Positions 1 to 6,665 of a stretch of 8,868 bases of DNA are shown piece after piece. The DNA lies in assembly GCA_011048855.1 (NCBI GenBank), contig DSCZ01000079.1, positions 1 through 8,868 on the forward strand, written 5' to 3'. Both the position numbers and the translations under genes were made by a program. The notes beneath the pieces were generated by a model. That model was not told the DNA's origin. It was given only the letters and a program-made list of their open reading frames with translations, and made no database searches. Position 1 is the first letter of the stretch. The number at the start of each line of letters is the position of its first letter. The stretch comes from Desulfobacteraceae bacterium (GTDB taxonomy: Bacteria; Desulfobacterota; DSM-4660; Desulfatiglandales; Desulfatiglandaceae).

Positions 1-867
1 GGCTGATGGCTCACCATTGCCGGATTCATACGCGTTGCTTTTTGCTGTTGGTTCTTCTGCTTCCACCAACGGCAGGTGGCGCGCCAGGGCCGCCGCTTCC
101 CTCCCCGTCTGGGGACGGTCATCCGGATCTTTGGCTAACAACTTGTCCAGCAAAGGCTGGTATTTTGCCAGGTGCTCCGGCAAGCGCGGCACCGGGTCCT
201 GCACGTGGGCAATGGCAACCGCCACCGAATCCTCGGCTTCAAACGGCACCTTGCCGGTCAGCATCTCATACAAAACCACGCCCAATGAATAGATGTCCGA
301 ACGACCGTCCAACTGTTTGCCCCGCGCCTGCTCCGGGCTCATGTAATGCGGCGTGCCCACACTCATGCCCGTCTTGGTCAAACGCGTGGCCGAACCCACC
401 GCCCGCGCAATCCCGAAATCACACAACACCGGCGTGCCGTCTTCGCGAAACAATATATTGTCGGGCTTCACGTCCCGGTGGATGAAGCCCTTGCCATGGG
501 CGTAATCCAACGCGGACGCAATGGCCACGAATATCTCCAGGGCCCGTTCGCAACGGAGAGATCCATGCCTGATCTTTTCAGCCAGGTTGCCGCCTCCCAG
601 GAATTCCATGGCCATATAGAACACCCGGTTGTCCAATTCACCCACGTCGTGGATGGACACGATGTGTGAGTGGGACAGACGCGCCGCGGTACGCGCCTCG
701 CGCATGAAGCGCTGTCCCAGTTCCCGACCCTGGTCCGTCAGCAGAGCCAGTACTTTTAGTGCCACCAGGCGCTCCAACTTCTCTTCACGGGCCAGGTAGA
801 CCCTCGCCATCCCGCCTTCACCCAAATCCTTCTCAACCCGGTAACCCGGGATTTCCGGCAGATCCAT
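1..867 (-). CDS. Hanks-type Ser/Thr protein kinase, 3' end cut by window edge
   Basis: This frame starts at ATG 867 and stays open for 289 codons to the left edge. It encodes a complete PknB-like kinase domain, expected to phosphorylate Ser/Thr in the cytoplasm. Visible motifs are the glycine loop GEGGMARVY (16-24), the ATP-binding Lys in VALKVL (K38), the helix-C Glu in REA (E57), the catalytic loop HRDVKPDN (130-137), DFG (150-152), activation-loop Thr/Ser at 164, 166 and 169, SPE (177-179, the usual APE) and SDIYSLG (190-196). All key residues are intact. The domain ends near 265, and the last visible residues are a Glu/Pro/Ala/Ser-rich linker, so a membrane segment or sensor domain may follow outside the window. 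The start is supported by GAGG at 877-880. It is a close paralogue of the kinase gene just upstream, six bases away, probably from tandem duplication. Kinase identity is certain; substrate unknown. Confidence 0.95.
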   Translation of the reverse strand, partial: MDLPEIPGYRVEKDLGEGGMARVYLAREEKLERLVALKVLALLTDQGRELGQRFMREARTAARLSHSHIVSIHDVGELDNRVFYMAMEFLGGGNLAEKIRHGSLRCERALEIFVAIASALDYAHGKGFIHRDVKPDNILFREDGTPVLCDFGIARAVGSATRLTKTGMSVGTPHYMSPEQARGKQLDGRSDIYSLGVVLYEMLTGKVPFEAEDSVAVAIAHVQDPVPRLPEHLAKYQPLLDKLLAKDPDDRPQTGREAAALARHLPLVEAEEPTAKSNAYESGNGEPSA

Positions 868-873
868 AATTTG

Positions 874-2745
874 TTACCTCATAGCAGCATTATCACGGCT
901 CTCTTGAACCTCACTGACCACCCGGAAGCCCAGGTAGTATTCTTTGGTTCCGGCAGCATGGGAATTGCGGTAAGCCGGACGCAGGACTCCGGCAGGGCTG
1001 AAAAAACTCCCCCCCCGCGTCACCTTCATTGTCCCGCCGCCGGGGCCAAGAGGATTGACTCTGGGAGAAAATTGATAAAAATTCCCCGCATACCAGTCGC
1101 GGCACCATTCCTCCACGTTCCCCAACATGTCCCGAACCCCGGATTGCATCGGAGCCTTTTGCCCCACGGCGCGGGTTCGGCTACCTGAATTTTGCAAAAA
1201 CCAGGCCGCGGCTTCCAGATTAACGCGGTTGGCATTATTTCCACTTCCACATGCCCTTTCCCACTGGGCCTCCGTGGGCAGGTCGATCTTTAAACCGCTT
1301 TCTTTAGACAGCCATGAGCAAAACGACCGGGCATCTTGCCAGGACACATTGATCACCGGGCGATTGTTTCGCCCCCAGCCTTCGTCCGAGGGTTTGTTTT
1401 TTCCCGTGGCATCGCAAAAGGCATCGTATTGGTCGAAAGTGATTTCACAGCGGGAAATGCGATACGCATCCAGATAGACGCTATGACGAGGCCTTTCATC
1501 TGTTTCGCCGTCATCGGCGCCCATCAGAAATGTTCCAGAGGGTATTTCGATCCATTCAACATCAATCACCCCGGCAGCGGCCGCGTGGGCATTCACCCCC
1601 TGCTGATCCTTTCCCGAATTGTGATCATTTTCGGATTCCGGCAACCCCGCGGTCGCACCGTCTTGTCTCAAAGATGGAAAAAAAATCGCCGGGGTTGCAT
1701 CCCCCGCTTTTGAAGATTTCATTTGATCCCGGCGCAAAAGATGCACCCCCAGCAATACCAGGAAGGCCAGTAGGGTCAGGGACAAGCCCGCGACCAGGCG
1801 GCGGGATTTTGCGGAGGTCGCCCCGCTGGGCTCAACAAAAACAGCGGTTGGCTCCCGAAATAACGCGTTCTCTGCAGATATTGTGGATGGGGCTTCATTA
1901 TCAGCGGCATTTGCAAAAGTTTCAGCATCAGCCGTGTCGATTTCTGCCAATAGAGTGACGGCCGCCTCACCCGACCGGGGCCTTTGCCGGGGGTTTTTGG
2001 CCATCAATGCCGCCACCAAAGGTTGGTAGCCAGCCAGGTGTGGCGGCAGTTCCGGTATCGGTTGCTGCACGTGGGCGAAAGCCAGGGATACGGGGTTTTC
2101 CCCACGGAAAGGAGTAGCGCCGTGGAGCATTTCAAACAACACCACACCAAGGGAATAGAGATCGCTGCTGCCATCCACCTCCAGCCCCTGGGCCTGCTCA
2201 GGGCTCATGTAATGGGGCGTACCGATACTCATTCCCGTGCGGGTCAATCGAGAAGCTGCCGCTACGGCTCTAGAAATACCGAAATCCGCCAGCACGGCTG
2301 AACCGTCTTCACGCAGAAGGATGTTGTCCGGCTTCACGTCCCGGTGTACGAAACCCCGGGCATGGGCGTGATCCAGGGCCGATGCGACGGTGCGGAATAT
2401 GCGCAAGGCCGTTTCCGGCTCCAGCGACCCTCCGGTCAGCAATCCCTTCAGGGTACGGGGCAAGTATTCCATGACGATGTAGTGCTTCCCTTCGTGACTC
2501 CCCACGTCATGTACAGATACAATGCCCGGGTGTTGAAGAGCTGCCGCCGTTGTGGCCTCCTGGTAGAAACGTTGCGTAAAACCCGGCTCACTGAACAAGG
2601 CGGGCGAAAGGATCTTGACCGCCACCCGACGATTGAGATTCTGCTGAACCGCCAGGTACACTTCCGCCATACCACCACGGGCAAGCAACCGTTCCAGCCG
2701 GCAGCCTGGAATCCGCGGCAAATTCGGCCGAGGTTCTTCCGTCAT
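874..2745 (-). CDS. Membrane Ser/Thr kinase fused to FGE-sulfatase-like domain
   Basis: The protein has 623 residues. Residues 14-270 are a Hanks-type kinase: LARGGMAEVY (21-30), VAVKIL with K44, E63, HRDVKPDN (134-141), DFG (154-156), activation-loop T168/T170/S173, SPE (181-183), SDLYSLG (194-200). The first glycine of the nucleotide loop is Ala22; other catalytic residues are present. An acidic/Ala linker leads to one membrane segment (about 317-337, flanked by arginines), then a low-complexity stretch (340-395), then an FGE-sulfatase domain (397-612) with PSGTFLMG, LPTEAQWERA, MLGNVEEWCRDWY, RGGSFF and YYLGFRVV. The two catalytic cysteines that follow GGS in true formylglycine-generating enzymes are missing (SPAGVLRPAYR instead), so this domain is probably a binding or sensor module. 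Inferred topology is kinase in the cytoplasm and FGE domain in the periplasm. The ATG overlaps the upstream stop (ATGA) and has no clear Shine-Dalgarno, so coupling is likely. Confidence 0.95.
   Translation of the reverse strand: MTEEPRPNLPRIPGCRLERLLARGGMAEVYLAVQQNLNRRVAVKILSPALFSEPGFTQRFYQEATTAAALQHPGIVSVHDVGSHEGKHYIVMEYLPRTLKGLLTGGSLEPETALRIFRTVASALDHAHARGFVHRDVKPDNILLREDGSAVLADFGISRAVAAASRLTRTGMSIGTPHYMSPEQAQGLEVDGSSDLYSLGVVLFEMLHGATPFRGENPVSLAFAHVQQPIPELPPHLAGYQPLVAALMAKNPRQRPRSGEAAVTLLAEIDTADAETFANAADNEAPSTISAENALFREPTAVFVEPSGATSAKSRRLVAGLSLTLLAFLVLLGVHLLRRDQMKSSKAGDATPAIFFPSLRQDGATAGLPESENDHNSGKDQQGVNAHAAAAGVIDVEWIEIPSGTFLMGADDGETDERPRHSVYLDAYRISRCEITFDQYDAFCDATGKNKPSDEGWGRNNRPVINVSWQDARSFCSWLSKESGLKIDLPTEAQWERACGSGNNANRVNLEAAAWFLQNSGSRTRAVGQKAPMQSGVRDMLGNVEEWCRDWYAGNFYQFSPRVNPLGPGGGTMKVTRGGSFFSPAGVLRPAYRNSHAAGTKEYYLGFRVVSEVQESRDNAAMR
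877..880 (-). promoter_or_regulatory. Shine-Dalgarno of the downstream kinase, inside the end of the upstream kinase gene
   Basis: On the minus strand GAGG is followed nine bases later by the ATG at 867. The motif spans the last sense codon (AGG) and abuts the TAA stop of the upstream kinase gene (874-876). It fixes the start of the left-edge kinase and suggests that terminating ribosomes re-initiate there. Confidence 0.65.
1009..1016 (-). repeat. G8 homopolymer (coding strand) inside the RGGS codons of the FGE domain
   Basis: Eight consecutive C on the plus strand give G8 on the coding strand, followed by AG and then T6 (1001-1006). The codons are CGG GGG GGG AGT TTT TTC, encoding residues 577-582. 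Gain of one G would replace the last 45 or so residues and stop at 911; loss of one G would give a different tail stopping at 879. The as-read frame is the correct family frame, because RGGS, PAYR and YYLGFR are all in it. Confidence 0.6.
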
Positions 2746-3527
2746 CGGTGTAGATGCTGTCGCAACAACTGTACAATGATATCTTTAGCCTGGTTGAGCA
2801 GAAACGCGCTGGGCACCGAACTGGTATCGCTGACAAAACGGAAATCGCGGATCAAGACCGGCCCGCCCAGGGTGACCTCCCAAACCAACGTATGAGCCTT
2901 AAGCCAGCCGGAATAGCGAGTGACAAAGCACAGGGTTTGGGAATCTCCGCTCTGGATATTTGTAGACTGGTGAGTGCAGGTTGGGTGCAGAACCTGCAAG
3001 AGGCGTGCACCCAATTGGGAAAGCAGCGCAGCAGGCAAGCGGCCCTCTCCCCCTATGAATTGGGCAATGGGGTTGACGGTCTGCTCAGAAGCGGCGTTGC
3101 CGCTTGTTTCAGGCAGCGGGGCTGAATCCGGTGGCAGTCCGCTTGACCTGACATTTGCGGGATCCCGGTTGGAATCAGTTGAATTCCGAGGATTTCTGAC
3201 AATGAGTAAGGGTCCCAGTTCTCTATCATGGACCAAACTCCCGCACAACTGCATTTCAGCAAATAAAACCAATGGGGCAGAGGATGATACCCGGGCGGGA
3301 ATAACACCGCCCGAGTCATCCTTGAAATAGAAAAGGAGCGTGTCAATGCAATCTTCTTCACGCATACATTGGACAGCTCTTCCCTGCAGACAGACCTGTT
3401 TCCCCGCAAAGCTTCCCGGATTCCTCAGAATATCACTGATTCTTTGACTGTTGAGAGGAAAATTCAGAAGAACCATAACCAGTATCGATGCCAACCTCAA
3501 CCGGCAATAAGAACCATTTCTGTTCAT
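2742..3527 (-). CDS. Exported protein with OB-fold-like N-terminal half, family not recognised
   Basis: The product has 261 residues. A hydrophobic N-terminal segment (about 10-27) looks like a signal peptide. Residues 29-112 read like a small OB-fold: ISDILRNPGSFAGKQVCLQG, then FYFKDDSGGVIPARV, then MQLCGSL and LGPLLIVRNP, the pattern of secreted nucleic-acid-binding-type beta-barrels that often bind something other than nucleic acid. Cysteines 46, 54, 60 and 95 could form disulfides in the periplasm. A Ser/Pro/Asn-rich linker (113-148) leads to a C-terminal half (150-261) with mixed strands and a final amphipathic helix, which I do not recognise. No good Shine-Dalgarno precedes ATG 3527, and a later start at Met18 would destroy the signal peptide, so 3527 is preferred. 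It begins 17 bases after the FlgT-like gene and overlaps the kinase start by 4. Function unknown; the OB assignment is by eye. Confidence 0.8.
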   Translation of the reverse strand: MNRNGSYCRLRLASILVMVLLNFPLNSQRISDILRNPGSFAGKQVCLQGRAVQCMREEDCIDTLLFYFKDDSGGVIPARVSSSAPLVLFAEMQLCGSLVHDRELGPLLIVRNPRNSTDSNRDPANVRSSGLPPDSAPLPETSGNAASEQTVNPIAQFIGGEGRLPAALLSQLGARLLQVLHPTCTHQSTNIQSGDSQTLCFVTRYSGWLKAHTLVWEVTLGGPVLIRDFRFVSDTSSVPSAFLLNQAKDIIVQLLRQHLHR

Positions 3528-3544
3528 TTGACAGTGCGCCCGGG

Positions 3545-4657
3545 TTATTTCTCAATCTTCAGGCGGATGTGATTGGCCGTGCAGGCATTGACCTTCAACT
3601 CCAATCCGGGCAGATTCTCCATGGCTTGGGCAAGATTAAATGCGGGTTGCTTGGAAACCACCTCCAGGTCTGCTTTTCCCAAGGAAAATCCCCTCTGGCT
3701 TACGGAACTAACGCCTTCAATGGATCTGATGGCATCGACAAGGCGGCTCAATTGTGACACAGACAGGTTATGAACAGTCACACCAATTTCCCGGCCGCGA
3801 TTGAGTTGTTCGGTCCACGCGGTTAAAATGGCTGGAACCAATTTCTCTGCCGCATCCCCAGCCGCCCAAGTCAGGGCATCATGAATGGCTTCCTCTGGTT
3901 GTTCCGCGCCCCGGATGGCTTTGCCCCGCACCGCAGCAATCACCCGCATGGAATCCCGGCGAAAAGCCTTGACCTCCACAAGTGCTGAAAAATACGCCAT
4001 TTGTCTCCCATAGAGGTCCGCTTTTTTTTCAAAATCCGCTCGGGATGACGCCAGAACTACAACCTCCGCTTGCAACCCTGGCAACACCCCCGCCACCAAA
4101 GCTGGTTCCGCTACAATTCTAGCCGAGTCTTGTTTGGTCATGGCATGGATCTTCGGTAATTCCTGCAACAAGAAACCGCGGTTAACCAATTCCTCCGCCA
4201 ATTTCTGTGCCACCGGGTGCCCGGGCGGAAGCTGATTCTGGTTAACTTCCACTGTGGAGACGATTACAAAACGCGGCATCTGCATGCGTCGTAACAACAA
4301 AGCCAGGGTTTCGCTTTCCCAGACTTTTTGTAAAGAAATTACAGCCCGAACACGAACTACTGTTAAGCCATCCTGTTCAGACTCATGCTCAATGGTATAG
4401 TCGCGAACCAGGCCTCGAGTCTGCACCAGGGTGTCATCACTGATGAGTGACGCGTTTTCCACCAGGGTGGTGGAATCCACAAACACACCCAATCCTTTCT
4501 CCAAAGCGTTCCTCAGTGCATCTTCCACGGCTCTTTCCCGGGCGGCGGGACCACTGCCCGCCGCCTGGCCTTCGACATTCACAATAAGGTCTTCCGCCAC
4601 AAGCCATGATGCCGTCAACAGCATACAGACACCCAATATCCATGCCAAGCGCTTCAT
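3545..4657 (-). CDS. FlgT-N/LPP20-like exported protein
   Basis: The product has 370 residues. A clear signal peptide (1-21, cleavage probably after SWLVA) is followed by a FlgT N-terminal-type domain (23-110): VEGQAAG, a long Ala/Arg helix AARERAVEDALRNALEKGLG (38-57), VDSTTLVENASL, then RGLVRDYTI. A middle alpha/beta region (about 128-285) begins MPRFVIVSTVEVNQNQLPPG. The end (about 290-370) has two beta-alpha-beta passes, including VTVHNLSVSQLSRLVDAI and GVSSVSQRGFSLGKADLEVV, suggesting a ferredoxin-like fold. Vibrio FlgT has similar length and builds the H-ring of the polar flagellum, but no flagellar gene is present here, so a flagellar role is not supported. GGAGG at 4668-4672 precedes the start, which overlaps the previous stop as ATGA. 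A run of eight A on the coding strand (4022-4029) lies in two Lys codons. Likely periplasmic; role unknown. Confidence 0.85.
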   Translation of the reverse strand: MKRLAWILGVCMLLTASWLVAEDLIVNVEGQAAGSGPAARERAVEDALRNALEKGLGVFVDSTTLVENASLISDDTLVQTRGLVRDYTIEHESEQDGLTVVRVRAVISLQKVWESETLALLLRRMQMPRFVIVSTVEVNQNQLPPGHPVAQKLAEELVNRGFLLQELPKIHAMTKQDSARIVAEPALVAGVLPGLQAEVVVLASSRADFEKKADLYGRQMAYFSALVEVKAFRRDSMRVIAAVRGKAIRGAEQPEEAIHDALTWAAGDAAEKLVPAILTAWTEQLNRGREIGVTVHNLSVSQLSRLVDAIRSIEGVSSVSQRGFSLGKADLEVVSKQPAFNLAQAMENLPGLELKVNACTANHIRLKIEK

Positions 4658-5154
4658 TGTGCTCTCTCCTCCAGCTGCAGGATATGCTGCTGCAATTTTG
4701 CCAACTCGCTTTCCAACCCTTTCAGTTGAGTCTGGAAGGTTTCCACCCGTTTGGCCAAGGCACTCAACAATTTCCGGTTGAAACGAGCTTTTCGCATATC
4801 CGCAACCTGGTCAATGACACCTGAGGCAGAGACCGTCATGGTGACTTCGGCTTCGTGATCAGAAATGTAACGTTGCTCAATGATCCGCGCGCCCTGGATG
4901 AATGCCTGCACACGGCTGGATTCACCATCAGCATCCTCTCGAGGCAAGCCGGCGGCTTCCGCCAGCATTCGATAGCCCTCAATTTTGGCAGCCCGCAAAG
5001 CCATTGCTTTCGCCTTGACGGGATTGGTTATCTCTGGATTCGCCCGGCCACGGGCCGTCACCCTGAGCATAGCCTGGGAGTCTACCCCCGATACTGCGAT
5101 TGAGTGAGCCACCACAACAAACAAAAACACCGCGACTCTTTTCACGGAGTTCAT
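4654..5154 (-). CDS. Small LPP20-like exported protein with C-terminal coiled coil
   Basis: The chosen start is ATG 5154, giving 166 residues with a signal peptide at 1-22 (MNSVKRVAVFLFVVVAHSIA, then VSG). A longer reading from 5229 would place 25 residues of unlikely sequence before the signal peptide and lie inside the previous gene. Residues 29-112 are LPP20-like: a strand ending in ARGRANPE, the diagnostic Ala/Arg helix KAKAMALRAAKIEGYRMLAE (47-66), then GARIIEQRYISDHEAEVTMT. In place of the usual GV-T-x-T segment it has GLPREDADGESS. Residues 130-165 are Leu/Glu/Gln-rich and likely a coiled coil, so it may pair with the coiled-coil LPP20 protein encoded just upstream. No lipobox cysteine is seen, so it is soluble and periplasmic rather than a lipoprotein. 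The start follows the previous stop by four bases. Confidence 0.85.
   Translation of the reverse strand: MNSVKRVAVFLFVVVAHSIAVSGVDSQAMLRVTARGRANPEITNPVKAKAMALRAAKIEGYRMLAEAAGLPREDADGESSRVQAFIQGARIIEQRYISDHEAEVTMTVSASGVIDQVADMRKARFNRKLLSALAKRVETFQTQLKGLESELAKLQQHILQLEERAQ
4668..4672 (-). promoter_or_regulatory. Shine-Dalgarno of the FlgT-like gene within the preceding gene
   Basis: GGAGG on the minus strand lies ten bases before ATG 4657, with purine-rich GAGAG in between. It sits inside the last codons of the small LPP20-like gene and supports the overlapping ATGA start. Confidence 0.6.
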
Positions 5155-5158
5155 TTTC

Positions 5159-6637
5159 TCACAATAAAACAACGACCCGGCGTTGTTGCAACAGTTCGTA
5201 AATCGCCGCCAAACTACGGGCGTCATCATCTCTGATCACCAGGTCTGAATCATTTTCCGTGCGCAAAGCCTGGATAACAAGCGGATTATTCCCGATCCGC
5301 GAGTAGCGGCTGGCCTTCTCAACACTTCCGGACAGGTAATCCGCCAGTGATCCACCAGACTGAGTTGTGGGCAGAACGCCAATGCCGTATACCTTCTGTT
5401 TACCCTCAGCAGTGACGATTGAAGGAGCCAGTACTGGCTTGGGAGAGGCTTGCCTTGCATCCACCAGCAGACCTGTATAAGTCAATTCCTGGGTTTCTGT
5501 GGCGGGTGAAGCCGCACTGGAATCATAGAAACGCGACAGATGTTGACGTGTCCCCTGCTGGACGCCCCGAATTGTCTGAATATGGGCTTGCAACTGGTTT
5601 CGACTGTTCTGGAGCTCAGATGAACGGACAACAAAACCCGCCAAGTTGGCACTGACTCCCGCCAACTCACGCTTCTTTTCATCCAGGTATTCGCGGGTCA
5701 GTTCCAATTCCCGGCTATTGACGGCCAAGTTTACGCGATTGTCCTGCAGGGTCTTTTCCAGGTTTCCCATAACCTGTTTTGTGCTGGACAATTCAGTCTT
5801 GGCAGTTGCCAGGGCTTCGTTGAGATCCGCCTCCCGCAACTGGGTGTACCGCAATTTTTCTTCCGCGCGTACCAGGTTGATTGCGGTTTGCTGCAACCGG
5901 TCCCGGTTCTGGTTAAATTCCTCTTTCATAGCCGCATACTGCGATTTCACTTCTCCCAATTGGCGGGAAGTCTGTTCCAGATCCCGCCTAGTAGTAGCCA
6001 GAGCGCCCCGGGTCTTGCCAAGTTCGCTGCGCGTCTTGGCCAGAGACACCCGTTTCTCTTCCAGTTCATTGCGCAACGCAACCCAGTCGAATTTGGGATA
6101 ATTGTCCACAACGGAAACTCCACCAGTATTGAGGGCTGTTAAAAGGAATTCACCAGCCTGATCGATGTTGACTTCAACAGTTATCTCGCATCCTCCATCA
6201 TTGCTGTAATCAACCGCCACCACACGCATCCCTTTAAGCACACCCTCGGTGCGAGAACGAATGGAGTCACTCTCCAACATCATGTCGGCCACGCTGGTGG
6301 TGGAGGTAACCTGGACACCACGAATGGCTTCGATCAGGTTGCGATAAGCGTCCAGTTTGGCGGCACGCTTGGCCAGAATCTTGCGGCGCCCCAACTCCTT
6401 AACATGTTCTGGACCAAAACCGTTACCTTTTACTCTCAGAGCCTTGGTAGTCCAGTTCATAGAGACATCATTCATACCTTCTTCTTGCACCACCGCCATC
6501 GCTGCCAGATCATCCAGTTCATCAGCTGATGAAGCGGCTATTCCCAATTCAGGCGCGGCCACAATCAACACGGCAAGAAACAGAACAATCGGCGCCCACT
6601 CCCATTTTTTTAATAAAAAATCTGCTTTACTTTTCAT
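5159..6637 (-). CDS. LPP20-domain protein with long coiled coil and conserved C-terminal domain
   Basis: The product has 492 residues. The N-terminal hydrophobic segment (16-35) is a signal peptide or anchor with cleavage plausible near GIAA. Residues 60-170 are an LPP20 domain: WTTKALRVKGNGFGPE, the helix ILAKRAAKLDAYRNLIEAIR (87-106), GVQVTSTTSVADMMLESD, then VLKGMRVVAVDYSNDGGCEI. Residues 186 to about 375 form a long coiled coil with very regular heptads at 199-233. Residues 387-492 are a compact domain (YTGLLVDARQ, KPVLAPSIV, KQKVYGIGVLP) that I recall at the C-terminus of other LPP20 proteins; it ends with RRVVVLL. GAGGAG at 6644-6649 precedes ATG 6637. Despite the family name there is no lipobox. 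Likely an elongated periplasmic structural or scaffolding protein; exact role unknown. Confidence 0.88.
   Translation of the reverse strand: MKSKADFLLKKWEWAPIVLFLAVLIVAAPELGIAASSADELDDLAAMAVVQEEGMNDVSMNWTTKALRVKGNGFGPEHVKELGRRKILAKRAAKLDAYRNLIEAIRGVQVTSTTSVADMMLESDSIRSRTEGVLKGMRVVAVDYSNDGGCEITVEVNIDQAGEFLLTALNTGGVSVVDNYPKFDWVALRNELEEKRVSLAKTRSELGKTRGALATTRRDLEQTSRQLGEVKSQYAAMKEEFNQNRDRLQQTAINLVRAEEKLRYTQLREADLNEALATAKTELSSTKQVMGNLEKTLQDNRVNLAVNSRELELTREYLDEKKRELAGVSANLAGFVVRSSELQNSRNQLQAHIQTIRGVQQGTRQHLSRFYDSSAASPATETQELTYTGLLVDARQASPKPVLAPSIVTAEGKQKVYGIGVLPTTQSGGSLADYLSGSVEKASRYSRIGNNPLVIQALRTENDSDLVIRDDDARSLAAIYELLQQRRVVVLL
5939..6043 (-). repeat. Five tandem heptads (degenerate 21-base repeat) in the LPP20 coiled coil
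   Basis: Residues 199-233 read as five back-to-back heptads, LAKTRSE, LGKTRGA, LATTRRD, LEQTSRQ and LGEVKSQ, each starting with Leu and three of them sharing TR at positions four and five. The underlying DNA shows a degenerate 21-base period, for example gggtcttgcca and gcgtcttggcca spaced one unit apart near 6010 and 6032. This suggests growth of the coiled coil by small in-frame duplications. Confidence 0.5.
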
Positions 6638-6665
6638 TCCATTCTCCTCGTTTTTTCAAAATAGA

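Noticed and set aside
874..1560. FGE-type C-terminus as the variable protein of a diversity-generating retroelement
   Set aside because: No reverse transcriptase and no near-copy template repeat of the FGE C-terminus with adenine-specific differences was seen in the window. Only flanking sequence could reopen this.
874..1560. An active formylglycine-generating enzyme for sulfatase maturation
   Set aside because: The catalytic cysteine pair is absent and no sulfatase gene is nearby.
3545..4657. A flagellar operon based on the FlgT-like domain
   Set aside because: No other flagellar gene is in the window, and the domain family occurs widely outside flagella.
5155..5229. Longer start for the small LPP20-like protein at 5229
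   Set aside because: It would place 25 residues of frame-shadow sequence before a clear signal peptide and overlap the preceding gene by 71 bases.
5646..6101. A 151-codon plus-strand frame rich in Ser and Arg
   Set aside because: It is antisense to the coiled-coil region of the LPP20 protein; the Ser/Arg bias is what the complement of Glu/Leu/Ala-rich heptads produces.
6638..6665. A terminator or promoter in the 28-base gap between the LpoB-like and LPP20 genes
   Set aside because: The gap contains a short run of A/T and a Shine-Dalgarno but no stem-loop, and is too short for a convincing promoter.
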